NCBI GenBank assembly: GCA_015059685.1
Contig: SUZW01000018.1
Location: 1-37,825, forward strand
Length of the DNA: 37,825 bases
Direction: 5' to 3'
Origin: Rikenellaceae bacterium
Lineage (GTDB): Bacteria > Bacteroidota > Bacteroidia > Bacteroidales > Rikenellaceae
Shown: positions 25,935 through 34,564 of the stretch, piece by piece
How positions within the stretch are numbered: the stretch's first letter is position 1
Layout: each line of letters starts with the position of its first letter
Position numbers and translations under genes: made by a program
The notes under the pieces: model-generated
The model's database searches: none
What the model was told of the DNA's origin: nothing
What the model saw: the letters and a program-made list of their open reading frames with translations, nothing else

Positions 25935-26115
25935 TTTTTTTTTGTGGCATTGAATGACATTGAATGGCATTCGTTCGCCGAGGCTCACTTAATGGCATTG
26001 AATGACAAAAAGTTTCTCGCGCTTGCCATTCAGCAGTCGTCAGACTGCGCCTGCCATTCAGCGCTTCTCGAAGTGCGCTTGCCATTCAGGGCTGAAAGCC
26101 CGAATGTCATCTTCG
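25935..26115. repeat. Intergenic repeat cluster built on TGCCATTCA in both orientations
   Basis: The plus strand has TGCCATTCAG three times (about 26025-26095), each followed by a different small hairpin (GCAGTC/GACTGC, GCGCTTC/GAAG-TGCGC, GGGCT/AGCCC). Reverse-orientation forms (GAATGGCATT, GAATGACATT) lie at about 25950-26010. Together with the terminator and heptamer block this fills the 317-base gap 25887-26203. I see no convincing gene there. Confidence 0.6.
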
Positions 26116-26158
26116 TTTGCGCTGTTTTCAATTCAATACAAAGTCATAAAAAGGCCCT

Positions 26159-26188
26159 TTGTTGGGCGGTCCGAAGACCACCCAACAA
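26159..26188 (-). terminator. Intrinsic terminator after the fimbrillin/GLUG lipoprotein gene
   Basis: A 13-bp stem with one G-U or mismatch position (26159-26171 with 26176-26188) and tetraloop TTCG on the minus strand, followed by AGGGCCTTTTT. It lies 16 bases after the stop codon at 26204 and separates the SusCD/GLUG genes from the phosphoesterase genes. Confidence 0.75.
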
Positions 26189-26203
26189 GAGTCTTTTGAA
26201 ATA

Positions 26204-29200
26204 TTACTCGTGGAGTTTTGTGCCGGTAATGGTTGGGCTACCACTAACAACCATTACGCTCGAGAGAGTTATTGCTGTACCGTCAATATTTCCACTAACC
26301 TTGTTATTGGTAAATGTAGAGGCAGCATCTGACAAACCTGCGAGAACACCTGCTGTACCAGAAATCAAGGTTACATTATCAACAATGTTGTTCGAAATAG
26401 TCGAATTGGAAACACATGCCACTAAACCTACAGTGTATGGAACACCTGCATTTCCAGCTTTCATAGTCGAACCAGAAAGAGTACAACCATCCAATTTCGA
26501 ATTGTCCATAAGTACTACAAAACCAGCAATAGGAGAAGAGTTTGCATTGCTTACATAAGTAGAGCAGTTACACTCGGTAATATCAACATATTGTACAGTA
26601 CCAATAAAACCAGCAACTGCACGGTTTCCGGATATAGCAGATTCTTTGTGATACAACAAACTACTATCAGTACCCACAGTTCTATTGTTTGTACAATTTG
26701 TTACCGCAATACGATCATCTTCTGTACCATATACAATACCTGCTATACCTCCTGCATGAGGGTTACCATTTGCTTCACGAATTGTAAATTTATCATAATA
26801 ATTATTAAAGTTTGCGTTGCTTATACAACCGGTATTAGTACAACTAGAGATGCTCGAAGCACCATTTGTAAGTGCACCTACAATACCACCAACGGCCGTA
26901 CTTCTTCCAGTACATTTCGAAGTATTACCAGTAATAGCAACAATACCTACATTAACTGCAGATTGAATAGATACAGAGATTGCATCATCGTTTGTTCCCA
27001 AGATACCACCTGCACACCAGTTATAGTGTTTTTGTGTATTACCACTAGCGCCTGCAAGATAAACATTACCATTGTTGGTTACCGATGTAAGAATTACATT
27101 GTTTCCAGTTGCATAACCTACGATACCACCGGCAAATACATTTGCATATACCATACTGCTACTAGAACATGAATGGTAAACCTCACCCTCATTTGTAACA
27201 TTTTTCAAATTCGCTGCACTTTGTCCAGCAATACCACCAACAGTAGTATATTTTATGGCAACACCATGTGTACTTGCTATTTTTCCATAGTTTACAATCT
27301 TGTTTTGTCCATCGATTGTACCCTCGCTTGAAATTGCGCCGAAGATTCCTCCCATAACAACTGTTGCGTTAGTATTTGTATTTGGGCGAGACATCTCCAC
27401 ATAAGCACGGTTACTCAATTCTGACACATTTGTAGTGTAGCTTAATCCAACAACACCACCAAAGTATCCATTACGAGCAGAGTAGTTTCCTATACCTGCG
27501 GTATTAGTCTTAATATTTGCACCCTCATTTGCACAATTTTTCAGCGAACCAAGGCTCTTTCCATCCTTGCCAAGGACACCTACTATGCCACCAATTTTAT
27601 GCTGCAAGCAAGAGCTGCGGTTGAGTATATCTCCATACATTGTACAATCGGAAACTGTACCAAAAACCTGACCTGCAATACCTCCGGCATTCAAAAAACG
27701 AGATACATCATTCTTTATATTTGCATTTTCGCCATCCTCTGCACCATTATATTGGCTATATACCATCTCCGAGTCGTTGGTACAATTTGCAACCTTTGCA
27801 TCTTCATCTACTCTACCAGCAATACCTCCAATATAGAGAGAACGATAGTCATTACCGTTATAATTTACAGTCACACCATCTTCTGCAAAAGATGAGTGTA
27901 TATAGTTACCAACAAAGACTCTCTTTGTATTGGCTGTTGCATTATCGAGGTGACAGTCGCTACACTGACCTATCAACTTACCTACAATACCTCCAATAAA
28001 TACAGAACCATCAGTAACGTGAGGATCGGCTGGGTTAACATACGACGAACCACCCATATGTGTGATATTACCAAGCACCTTGCTGCCCGAGATAACACCA
28101 TCTGGATGAGAGCTCCAACCTACAATACCACCGAAGTTTGACACCTCGTATGTAGTCTTGAAGCCACCATCAACAGTGAAGTCACCGCCCATAGTACAGT
28201 CAACAATGCTACCATTCGATATACGGCCTACAAGACCACCAACAGCTGTTTCATCTACCCAGCCTTCACCTGTTACAACAACATCTGCGTTGTTGTGGCA
28301 GTTGTTAAGCTCGCCCTTATGGTAAGATACAAAAGCACCAAACAAAGTACTAACCTCATGATAAAGAGCCTCCGCTGCTACAACATTAAATGTACAAGAA
28401 GAGTCGAGAGTGAGGTTAAAGATACCACCGTGAGTGCCGGTAAAGGCAAACAACGGCTTGCTCGATGTCCAACTCTTAATTACATGGTTATTACCCTGGA
28501 ATGAGCCATCGAAGTAGTTGTCAAGAACACCGATAGGCTCCCACTCTGCATTTGTTGCATCGTCGAATACGATATCGCTCTTAACATGAACTACCAATGG
28601 ATCAACATCTTCGTACTCACCTGCATTGTATGCCTTTGCAAAGGCTACCAACTCGGCTGCACTATTAATCTCGACATTGACATCAGTGCCTGTAGGCTCA
28701 AATGTGAACGGAGGCATAGCTACAATCTGACCCTTTGCAAGCTCTATGGTAGCAGCCGACGACTTCTCCATATAGTGACCATTCTCGTCAACAACACGAA
28801 CTGTGAAGCCGGCATACTCCTGTGCAGGAACAACGATAAAGAAATCAACCGTCTTATCTGCCGAAATAGCTCGGTTTGTATCAAGAGCTACAACCTTGTC
28901 GGCAAGTGACGAAGATGCAGGGGTAAGGGTCGCTGTCTGATAGTTGATAGCGAAATCGCCCGATACCTGCTCACTGCCATCGCCACGGAACTCAATCTTC
29001 GAGATACGGCGAGCATCGTTCTCTGCAGCCTTAATCTGCAAGCGAATAACAGCAGTAAGGTGGAGCAACAATGGAGTCTCGTCCACAGCAGTAACATAAG
29101 CTGCCATAGGTGCTGCATCTACACCAAAGCTTCCGCTTGCAGCCGCCTGAACTGCAGGAAGGGTGATTGTCGAAGCATCCTTATAGTCCTCGGCAGGGTA

Positions 29201-29500
29201 AAGAATTGAATATGGAGTATTCAAAATCTTACCAAACGAGAATGTAGCCAAACCCGCATTATCAGCGTCGATAACGGCCTCCTTCGAGGTGTTGCCGTTG
29301 ATGTTAATCTGGTCGCCTGCCGACCAATAGACCTTGCGTGAGCCATCTACAAGCTCGCCAAGGGAGGTCTTGGTATCCAAACCAAGAGTTACGGTTGTAC
29401 CCTCACCTACGGGGGCAACAACATCATTTGTCAAATCGTTTGTACAGCCCGCAAACATTACTACGGCAAGGGCTGCAACTGTTCTAAAAATCTTTTTCAT
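26204..29500 (-). CDS. Surface lipoprotein with fimbrillin-like N-terminus and GLUG repeats
   Basis: A 1098-residue lipoprotein from the ATG at 29500 (MKKIFRTVAALAVVMFAGC); the open frame ten codons further upstream begins at a TTG and is not preferred. Residues about 25-250 resemble the fimbrillin-like domain of the neighbouring phosphoesterases (KTSLGELVDGSRKVYWSAGD). From about 270 onwards the protein is a long series of GLUG-type repeats (C-x-N-x-G/[ND]-V, GGIVG) predicted to form a beta-solenoid. No catalytic motif was seen. A role in binding the target polymer is inferred. The last two thirds of the gene are noticeably AT-richer and use more A/T-ending codons than the first third, which suggests a mosaic origin. 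It is followed by a strong terminator. Confidence 0.8.
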   Translation of the reverse strand: MKKIFRTVAALAVVMFAGCTNDLTNDVVAPVGEGTTVTLGLDTKTSLGELVDGSRKVYWSAGDQININGNTSKEAVIDADNAGLATFSFGKILNTPYSILYPAEDYKDASTITLPAVQAAASGSFGVDAAPMAAYVTAVDETPLLLHLTAVIRLQIKAAENDARRISKIEFRGDGSEQVSGDFAINYQTATLTPASSSLADKVVALDTNRAISADKTVDFFIVVPAQEYAGFTVRVVDENGHYMEKSSAATIELAKGQIVAMPPFTFEPTGTDVNVEINSAAELVAFAKAYNAGEYEDVDPLVVHVKSDIVFDDATNAEWEPIGVLDNYFDGSFQGNNHVIKSWTSSKPLFAFTGTHGGIFNLTLDSSCTFNVVAAEALYHEVSTLFGAFVSYHKGELNNCHNNADVVVTGEGWVDETAVGGLVGRISNGSIVDCTMGGDFTVDGGFKTTYEVSNFGGIVGWSSHPDGVISGSKVLGNITHMGGSSYVNPADPHVTDGSVFIGGIVGKLIGQCSDCHLDNATANTKRVFVGNYIHSSFAEDGVTVNYNGNDYRSLYIGGIAGRVDEDAKVANCTNDSEMVYSQYNGAEDGENANIKNDVSRFLNAGGIAGQVFGTVSDCTMYGDILNRSSCLQHKIGGIVGVLGKDGKSLGSLKNCANEGANIKTNTAGIGNYSARNGYFGGVVGLSYTTNVSELSNRAYVEMSRPNTNTNATVVMGGIFGAISSEGTIDGQNKIVNYGKIASTHGVAIKYTTVGGIAGQSAANLKNVTNEGEVYHSCSSSSMVYANVFAGGIVGYATGNNVILTSVTNNGNVYLAGASGNTQKHYNWCAGGILGTNDDAISVSIQSAVNVGIVAITGNTSKCTGRSTAVGGIVGALTNGASSISSCTNTGCISNANFNNYYDKFTIREANGNPHAGGIAGIVYGTEDDRIAVTNCTNNRTVGTDSSLLYHKESAISGNRAVAGFIGTVQYVDITECNCSTYVSNANSSPIAGFVVLMDNSKLDGCTLSGSTMKAGNAGVPYTVGLVACVSNSTISNNIVDNVTLISGTAGVLAGLSDAASTFTNNKVSGNIDGTAITLSSVMVVSGSPTITGTKLHE

Positions 29501-29530
29501 AATCTTCTCTGATTTTTTCAAGTTAAACAA

Positions 29531-29677
29531 TTACCCCCAAATGCCCGGGATCTCTTCCATATCATCCAGCGTGCCATCACTTGCGCTCAGTTCAAATCCC
29601 CTCTCCACGCTGAAAGAAAGGAGTTCTACCTGCGGCTTCTCGTACTCTGTGGAAGCCTGAAAAAGTCTCTTTTTCAT
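29531..29677 (-). CDS. 48-residue conserved-looking peptide between two GLUG lipoprotein genes
   Basis: Starts at ATG 29675-29677 and ends at TAA 29531-29533, on the same strand as its neighbours, 45 bases after the upstream gene and 30 before the next ATG. The N-terminal half reads MKKRLFQASTEYEKPQVELL and the acidic tail ends MEEIPGIWG. It has no signal peptide. The pattern of a basic start, a KPQVELLSF core and an acidic, glycine-ended tail recalls very short genes that I have seen near surface-protein genes in Bacteroidales, but I know no named family or function. Placement inside the operon and coding-like codon use support its being real. Confidence 0.6.
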   Translation of the reverse strand: MKKRLFQASTEYEKPQVELLSFSVERGFELSASDGTLDDMEEIPGIWG

Positions 29678-29722
29678 CTTTTTGTTTTTTAATTGGTTTA
29701 TAAATTGGTTGAAAAAATGTTT

Positions 29723-32700
29723 CTACTTACCATCCCAATACGAGCAGTTCTCGACAGTACCAAGACTCGCAGCTCCGGTCTTGGCATTTACGCCCTGGAT
29801 GTACTTATCGAAGTTGTTGGCAGTGATATCAACGCCATTGACCGTACCACCATACTTCGAATTCTTGATTATGCCATCCTCATCGGCACGACCAACAAGG
29901 CCTCCGAGGTACTCGTCCTTTTCCTTATTAGCGTTGAACGAAGCTGTGAGGTTTCCGAAGAATGAACAGCCATCAACAACCGACTCGCCAAGTATATATC
30001 CGGCAATACCGCCACCGTTGAAGATACAGCTACCTGCCGACTTACCGCTGAAGGCACCCTTAACGGTACAGTTGGTAATGGTTGTCTCCTCGGCAATACA
30101 TACGATACCGCCATAGCCCGTATTTTCGTAGTTCAACGGAATACCCGCAGTGAACGAACAATCGCTCACGGTGGCATTCTTCAAGAAGCCTGCGATACCA
30201 CCAACAATACCACGGTAGGTGGTTACATCTGCGGTACTCTTGCAGCCCGAAATTGTAACCGTACCTGCGTACGAGGCGCTGAAACCGCAGCTACCTGCGA
30301 TACCACCCGCAGAGTCGCAAGCGTAGCCTGTGTCGTACTGGCGGTTGTTGTAGTGGATATTGGTAATCTTCGCCGAGTTGGTACAGTCGGTAATCACTGC
30401 ATTGCCATCCAAAACAGTTCCGATAATACCACCCATGTGGAATGGGTTGCTCTTGGCTGCATCCTGCTTGGCCGAGAATGCCACAGGTGTCGCATTTGTT
30501 ACATTGGTGAGGGTTACACCTGCCGAGGTCGAGCCTACAGCACCACCAACATAGTACTTACCTTTTATTACACCGGCCGTACTTCCATTCTTCGAAATGA
30601 TGGTAATCGCACCCGAAGTTGTACTATCCGTAATAGTCAATGCATCCTCCGGCGTACCTCCAACAATACCTCCGATATGGAAGCCTGCGACAGTAACGGT
30701 TCGTGCCAAATCGACATCGATATCACCGATACGGTTGATGCCCTTGAGCGTCAATGTACCGTTGGTGCTACCAACAAAACCTCCGGCATAGAGGGTCGCA
30801 CCATCAACACACTGACCACAAGCGATGTTACCACCAAACTCGATAGCATCCGTAGCCTCCAAAGTGAAGCTCTCGAGGTCGAGCAAGCCGTAGTGACCAC
30901 CAACATAGATTGTCTTTGGCGTATTCGACGCCTCAATCTTCGAGTTTACACGGTTGCTGTTCTCGGTCAAAGTGGTTTCTGCATCAACTTTTCCTGCAAC
31001 ACCACCGACATATACTGTCGTTGTAGGCGATGCCGAAATAACCTGGCCATCGTTGGTGTTCTTCGCAACGGTGCCGTTTACCTCACCTGCAACACCACCA
31101 ATATAACCGACTACGCAGCCTGTACCCATACCCTTTGGTGACTTGTAGTGTACCTTACCGGCATTCAAGTTCGACTGAAGGTTTGCACCCGCATCGCTCT
31201 TGCCGACAACACCACCAATCCAGTTGTAGTAGCTTATGGCACCACTTGTAACCTCGGCATTGTTGAAGCCGTTGTGTACGCCACCGGCATTGCAAGCAAC
31301 GATACCTCCGACATATACCTCGCCCTCATCTACAGAGTTTGAGCACGAGTTGGTAATGGTTACAGGGCCACTATTTGTACACAACTGCACGGTAGATGTG
31401 GCATCAGCCTTACCTACCAAGCCCGCAACATAGACATGGCACTCGTCGGTCGCAATCGACGGAGCCTCGAACTGAACCTTGGCGTTGTTTGTACAGCTTG
31501 TAACCGTTGTCGCACGAATATCTGCCGCCAAAGCCGACAAGAAGTAGCTGCTACCAAAGTCCTCGAATGCCACGAACTCACACTCTGCGTCGAATGTGAT
31601 GCCCTCAATCTCTGCTCCGTTGCAGACACCAAAGAGAGGATGCTTCGACTTCAAGCCCTTGATAATTTTGCCATTACCATTAAATTTGCCCGTGAATGGA
31701 TGCTCCTCGGTACCGATAGATACCCACTCCTCAACCTCGGACATCTCGATATCGCCCATAAATGTAGGAACACCGTTGATATGCCACTGCGACACATCTG
31801 CACCTTCGTTCCAAGCCTTCGCAAAGGCCTTGAAGCCCTCGCCTGTCATAATACCATCTACAACATAGTACATCTGCTTCACTACAGGCAACGCCACATC
31901 TGCCGTACCCGACAACATCGACAACGAAATCTCGCTGGCACGGATAATGCGGGCATCGCTTGGGTTGCCGGCAAACGAAAGCATATACGATACGGTCTTA
32001 TCGCTATTTGTGCGCTCCTCAACCGAAACCCACGATGGAGCTATAACCTCCTTCACGGTCTGTGCAGGTACACGCACCTCGAGAGGCTCGGCATCCTGCG
32101 CTGCAACCAAGAGGTTACCCTCCTCGTCATAATCGACATCCGAACCATACTGCCATACATAGAATACTCCATCGGCATCGCCATCCGCAGGAGTTACGAA
32201 GTGTAACTCGCCAAAGCGGGAAGCATCCGTATTCTCGACCCACGAGATTGTAACCTCGGTGGTGGTGACTCCATCGACAGTTGTCGAAGCCCCCTTTGCA
32301 CCGCTAATCCAGCCGTTATTATCGAAGTCCCACTCGACACCCTCGAGGGTCCTTACGGCTGTAGTAACCGACGATGCGCTATTCAATGCAGCTGCATAAA
32401 CCTGATCGAAGAGGAATACATTACCGCTGTGATTTACAGCAAGTTTAGACACCGCAAACTCTCCTGCCTGGAATGTGATATTGGCTGTCTCTCTTGCATC
32501 AAACGAGTTGTTTGCATTCACCACGATTGTGAACGAGCCACTACCTCGGTGCTCCTCCTCGACAATCTGGCACCACTCCTTGTCCGATATCGGGGTCCAA
32601 TAGACACCCTCGACATTGAGTGTAACATCTACCACAACCTCCTGACTTACCGAAGGGAGGTTCAAGGTATTTACTTCGGTTCCATCCACGCTGAACGAAA

Positions 32701-32824
32701 CCTCGATATTACCGACATCTGTCATCTCAGGTGTCTCGGTAAGATCGGCGGTAGTACAGCCCACAAATAGGGCTGCAACCACCATTATTATATATATAAA
32801 GTATCGTTTCATATCTTTACGCAT
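29723..32824 (-). CDS. Surface lipoprotein with BACON-like domains and GLUG repeats
   Basis: A 1033-residue lipoprotein. The signal (YFIYIIMVVAALFVGC) can begin at the ATG at 32824 or, four codons later, at 32812. BACON-like beta-sandwich segments lie at about 30-140 (LNVEGVYWTPISDKEWCQIV, then NNSFDARETANITF) and about 250-330 (APSWVSVEERTNSD). These domains usually bind glycans or mucin in SusCD loci. From about 360 onward come GLUG-type repeats (GGVAGEVNGT, GGIVACNAGG, CTNSGPV). It follows susD by 12 bases, the place normally held by SusE/SusF-type surface glycan-binding proteins, so I infer the same job for it. No enzymatic motif was seen. Confidence 0.8.
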   Translation of the reverse strand: MRKDMKRYFIYIIMVVAALFVGCTTADLTETPEMTDVGNIEVSFSVDGTEVNTLNLPSVSQEVVVDVTLNVEGVYWTPISDKEWCQIVEEEHRGSGSFTIVVNANNSFDARETANITFQAGEFAVSKLAVNHSGNVFLFDQVYAAALNSASSVTTAVRTLEGVEWDFDNNGWISGAKGASTTVDGVTTTEVTISWVENTDASRFGELHFVTPADGDADGVFYVWQYGSDVDYDEEGNLLVAAQDAEPLEVRVPAQTVKEVIAPSWVSVEERTNSDKTVSYMLSFAGNPSDARIIRASEISLSMLSGTADVALPVVKQMYYVVDGIMTGEGFKAFAKAWNEGADVSQWHINGVPTFMGDIEMSEVEEWVSIGTEEHPFTGKFNGNGKIIKGLKSKHPLFGVCNGAEIEGITFDAECEFVAFEDFGSSYFLSALAADIRATTVTSCTNNAKVQFEAPSIATDECHVYVAGLVGKADATSTVQLCTNSGPVTITNSCSNSVDEGEVYVGGIVACNAGGVHNGFNNAEVTSGAISYYNWIGGVVGKSDAGANLQSNLNAGKVHYKSPKGMGTGCVVGYIGGVAGEVNGTVAKNTNDGQVISASPTTTVYVGGVAGKVDAETTLTENSNRVNSKIEASNTPKTIYVGGHYGLLDLESFTLEATDAIEFGGNIACGQCVDGATLYAGGFVGSTNGTLTLKGINRIGDIDVDLARTVTVAGFHIGGIVGGTPEDALTITDSTTSGAITIISKNGSTAGVIKGKYYVGGAVGSTSAGVTLTNVTNATPVAFSAKQDAAKSNPFHMGGIIGTVLDGNAVITDCTNSAKITNIHYNNRQYDTGYACDSAGGIAGSCGFSASYAGTVTISGCKSTADVTTYRGIVGGIAGFLKNATVSDCSFTAGIPLNYENTGYGGIVCIAEETTITNCTVKGAFSGKSAGSCIFNGGGIAGYILGESVVDGCSFFGNLTASFNANKEKDEYLGGLVGRADEDGIIKNSKYGGTVNGVDITANNFDKYIQGVNAKTGAASLGTVENCSYWDGK

Positions 32825-32836
32825 ATTTTATTCGAT

Positions 32837-34546
32837 TTATTGGCGACCCAACTTACGGAGTGCCTTACTCTCGGCTGTATTAGCCCACCACATATCGGTA
32901 AGCATATCGTTCTCGCCACCAAGCCAGCCCGAGACAGCCTCCTCATAGTGTTTTGCATTCTGGAACGCCTCGGTTGCAGGGTAGCGCATACGAGTCGGAA
33001 GTATGCCTCTGTTGCTTGCTGCAGGACCATTGGTCTTGAGGATTGGATAGCCCGTACGACGATAGTCGGCCCAGGTCTCCACGCCTACCCAAGTTGTTGC
33101 GATATACTTCTGTGTCATAATGCACTCCAACGCCTTGCTGTAGTCGAACTGCGAATCCCAATAGTTGATAAGATCGATAACCTCCTGCGATGCCGCATGT
33201 ACAAAGCTCTCGTGCGACTCCCAACCCTTCTCCCACTGGAGAACATTGTTCAAAATACCATCGAGATAGAGCTTCTTGTAGCCCACCTGACCTGTAGGGA
33301 TCCAATTACGAGCTCCCGCCTCGGCAAAGAGGAAGAGTATCTCGTCGTAGTTCATCAGTGCATACGAGTCGGCATTCTTGAGGTTTCCGATACCCGGAGC
33401 GCCCGACAAGCGTGTTGCAGACGAAGAGCCAGAGGTGTAACGACCGATAAGCGAGTTGCCCTGCTTCGATACCTTCTCCTCGAAGTAAGCCTTCATATCC
33501 TCACGAAGGATCTGTGTTGGAGCACCCATAGGTTTTGTAAAGATGCGGTAGAAACGAGGGTCCTCGAGAATAATACTGTTGCTGCTGTTTCTGAAAATCA
33601 TCAAGTCAGTCAGCGTACTACAAGCCGCCTCGTTACGCCATACACCCGATGTTGTCTTGTAGAATGGGGTGTAGAGAGCCGAGTCCTTATCGCTAAATGT
33701 TACTCGTGCGCTATCATCCACACTACGCATAACCGGATAGCTGCCATCTCCCGCTACGAAGCAGTTGTATATCTCGGTGATTTTTGCCAAAACATTTATC
33801 GAGCCGTACTCCTCGCCAAGATCAATCTCGCCACCTGTCTCCTCGAGTGTTTTGAGCGATACACGCATCAACAATCGAAGGTAGAGAGAGTTACCGAAAC
33901 GATGCCACTTATCGACATCTCCGTTGTACATAAAGTCGCAGATAGGGTTGAAGTTTATCTCGGTCAACTCCTTGTCTGCATACATCTGCTTCGCCTTATT
34001 AAAGCAATCGTTTGCCTCCTCAAGCGAGCGCAAGATGTCAGCATATATCGCCTTCTGATCGTCATAAGGCGTTGTGTAGTCGAAGCTGTCACCCTGCAAA
34101 GCAATCTTTCCGGCCTCGAAATATGGCACATTGCCGTAGATGTCGGTCAATACCGCACCGATGAATGAACGCAACACGAGTGCAACACCTGTCATTGCAG
34201 GGTTCTGCTCCTTGCGTGCCACCTCGAGCATATATTGTGCGTTTCCGAACTGGGCATAGATTGACCAAGGTGACGACAGTGTCGCCTCGGGAATAACATA
34301 GTTGTAAACCAACTGTGCCGATGTCTCGTAGTTTGTCGACACAGAATTCTGCATCAACGGAGATATCAGACTCTTGTTGGCATTTACAATAGTGTACTCT
34401 GTGTTGTAGAGTATCGGCTGAACAAACGACTCCGCTGTAGTCTCGTAGATAGCGTACGGATTTTCGTTCATCTCATCGAAATTAGCACAGCTCAACATCG
34501 ACGAGGTCGCTACCAAAATTGAAATGTATGCTATAAATTTTTTCAT
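32837..34546 (-). CDS. SusD/RagB-family substrate-binding lipoprotein
   Basis: A 569-residue outer-membrane lipoprotein (ISILVATSSMLSC, lipidated Cys20) that caps the SusC channel and captures substrate. The opening ANFDEMNENPYAIYETT and the helical repeats with SFIGAVLTDIYGNVPYFEAG are typical of the SusD-like_2 branch. The C-terminal end has LECIMTQKYIATTWVGVETWADYRRTGYP, the standard family signature. It begins 18 bases after the susC stop codon, the usual arrangement. The branch is used for a wide range of oligosaccharides and peptides, so it does not by itself reveal the substrate. Confidence 0.94.
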   Translation of the reverse strand: MKKFIAYISILVATSSMLSCANFDEMNENPYAIYETTAESFVQPILYNTEYTIVNANKSLISPLMQNSVSTNYETSAQLVYNYVIPEATLSSPWSIYAQFGNAQYMLEVARKEQNPAMTGVALVLRSFIGAVLTDIYGNVPYFEAGKIALQGDSFDYTTPYDDQKAIYADILRSLEEANDCFNKAKQMYADKELTEINFNPICDFMYNGDVDKWHRFGNSLYLRLLMRVSLKTLEETGGEIDLGEEYGSINVLAKITEIYNCFVAGDGSYPVMRSVDDSARVTFSDKDSALYTPFYKTTSGVWRNEAACSTLTDLMIFRNSSNSIILEDPRFYRIFTKPMGAPTQILREDMKAYFEEKVSKQGNSLIGRYTSGSSSATRLSGAPGIGNLKNADSYALMNYDEILFLFAEAGARNWIPTGQVGYKKLYLDGILNNVLQWEKGWESHESFVHAASQEVIDLINYWDSQFDYSKALECIMTQKYIATTWVGVETWADYRRTGYPILKTNGPAASNRGILPTRMRYPATEAFQNAKHYEEAVSGWLGGENDMLTDMWWANTAESKALRKLGRQ

Positions 34547-34564
34547 AATTCTTCTCCTCCTCGA

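Noticed and set aside
25878..26558. Plus-strand open frame of 226 codons across the intergenic repeat region
   Set aside because: It spans a terminator, a repeat cluster and the antisense of the GLUG gene; codon use and motifs do not support a protein.
16700..32500. Regularly spaced repeated words in the GLUG genes, considered as a CRISPR array or tandem DNA repeat
   Set aside because: The periodicity is at protein level (C-x-N-x-G, GGIVG), spacing varies, and the DNA words are not identical.
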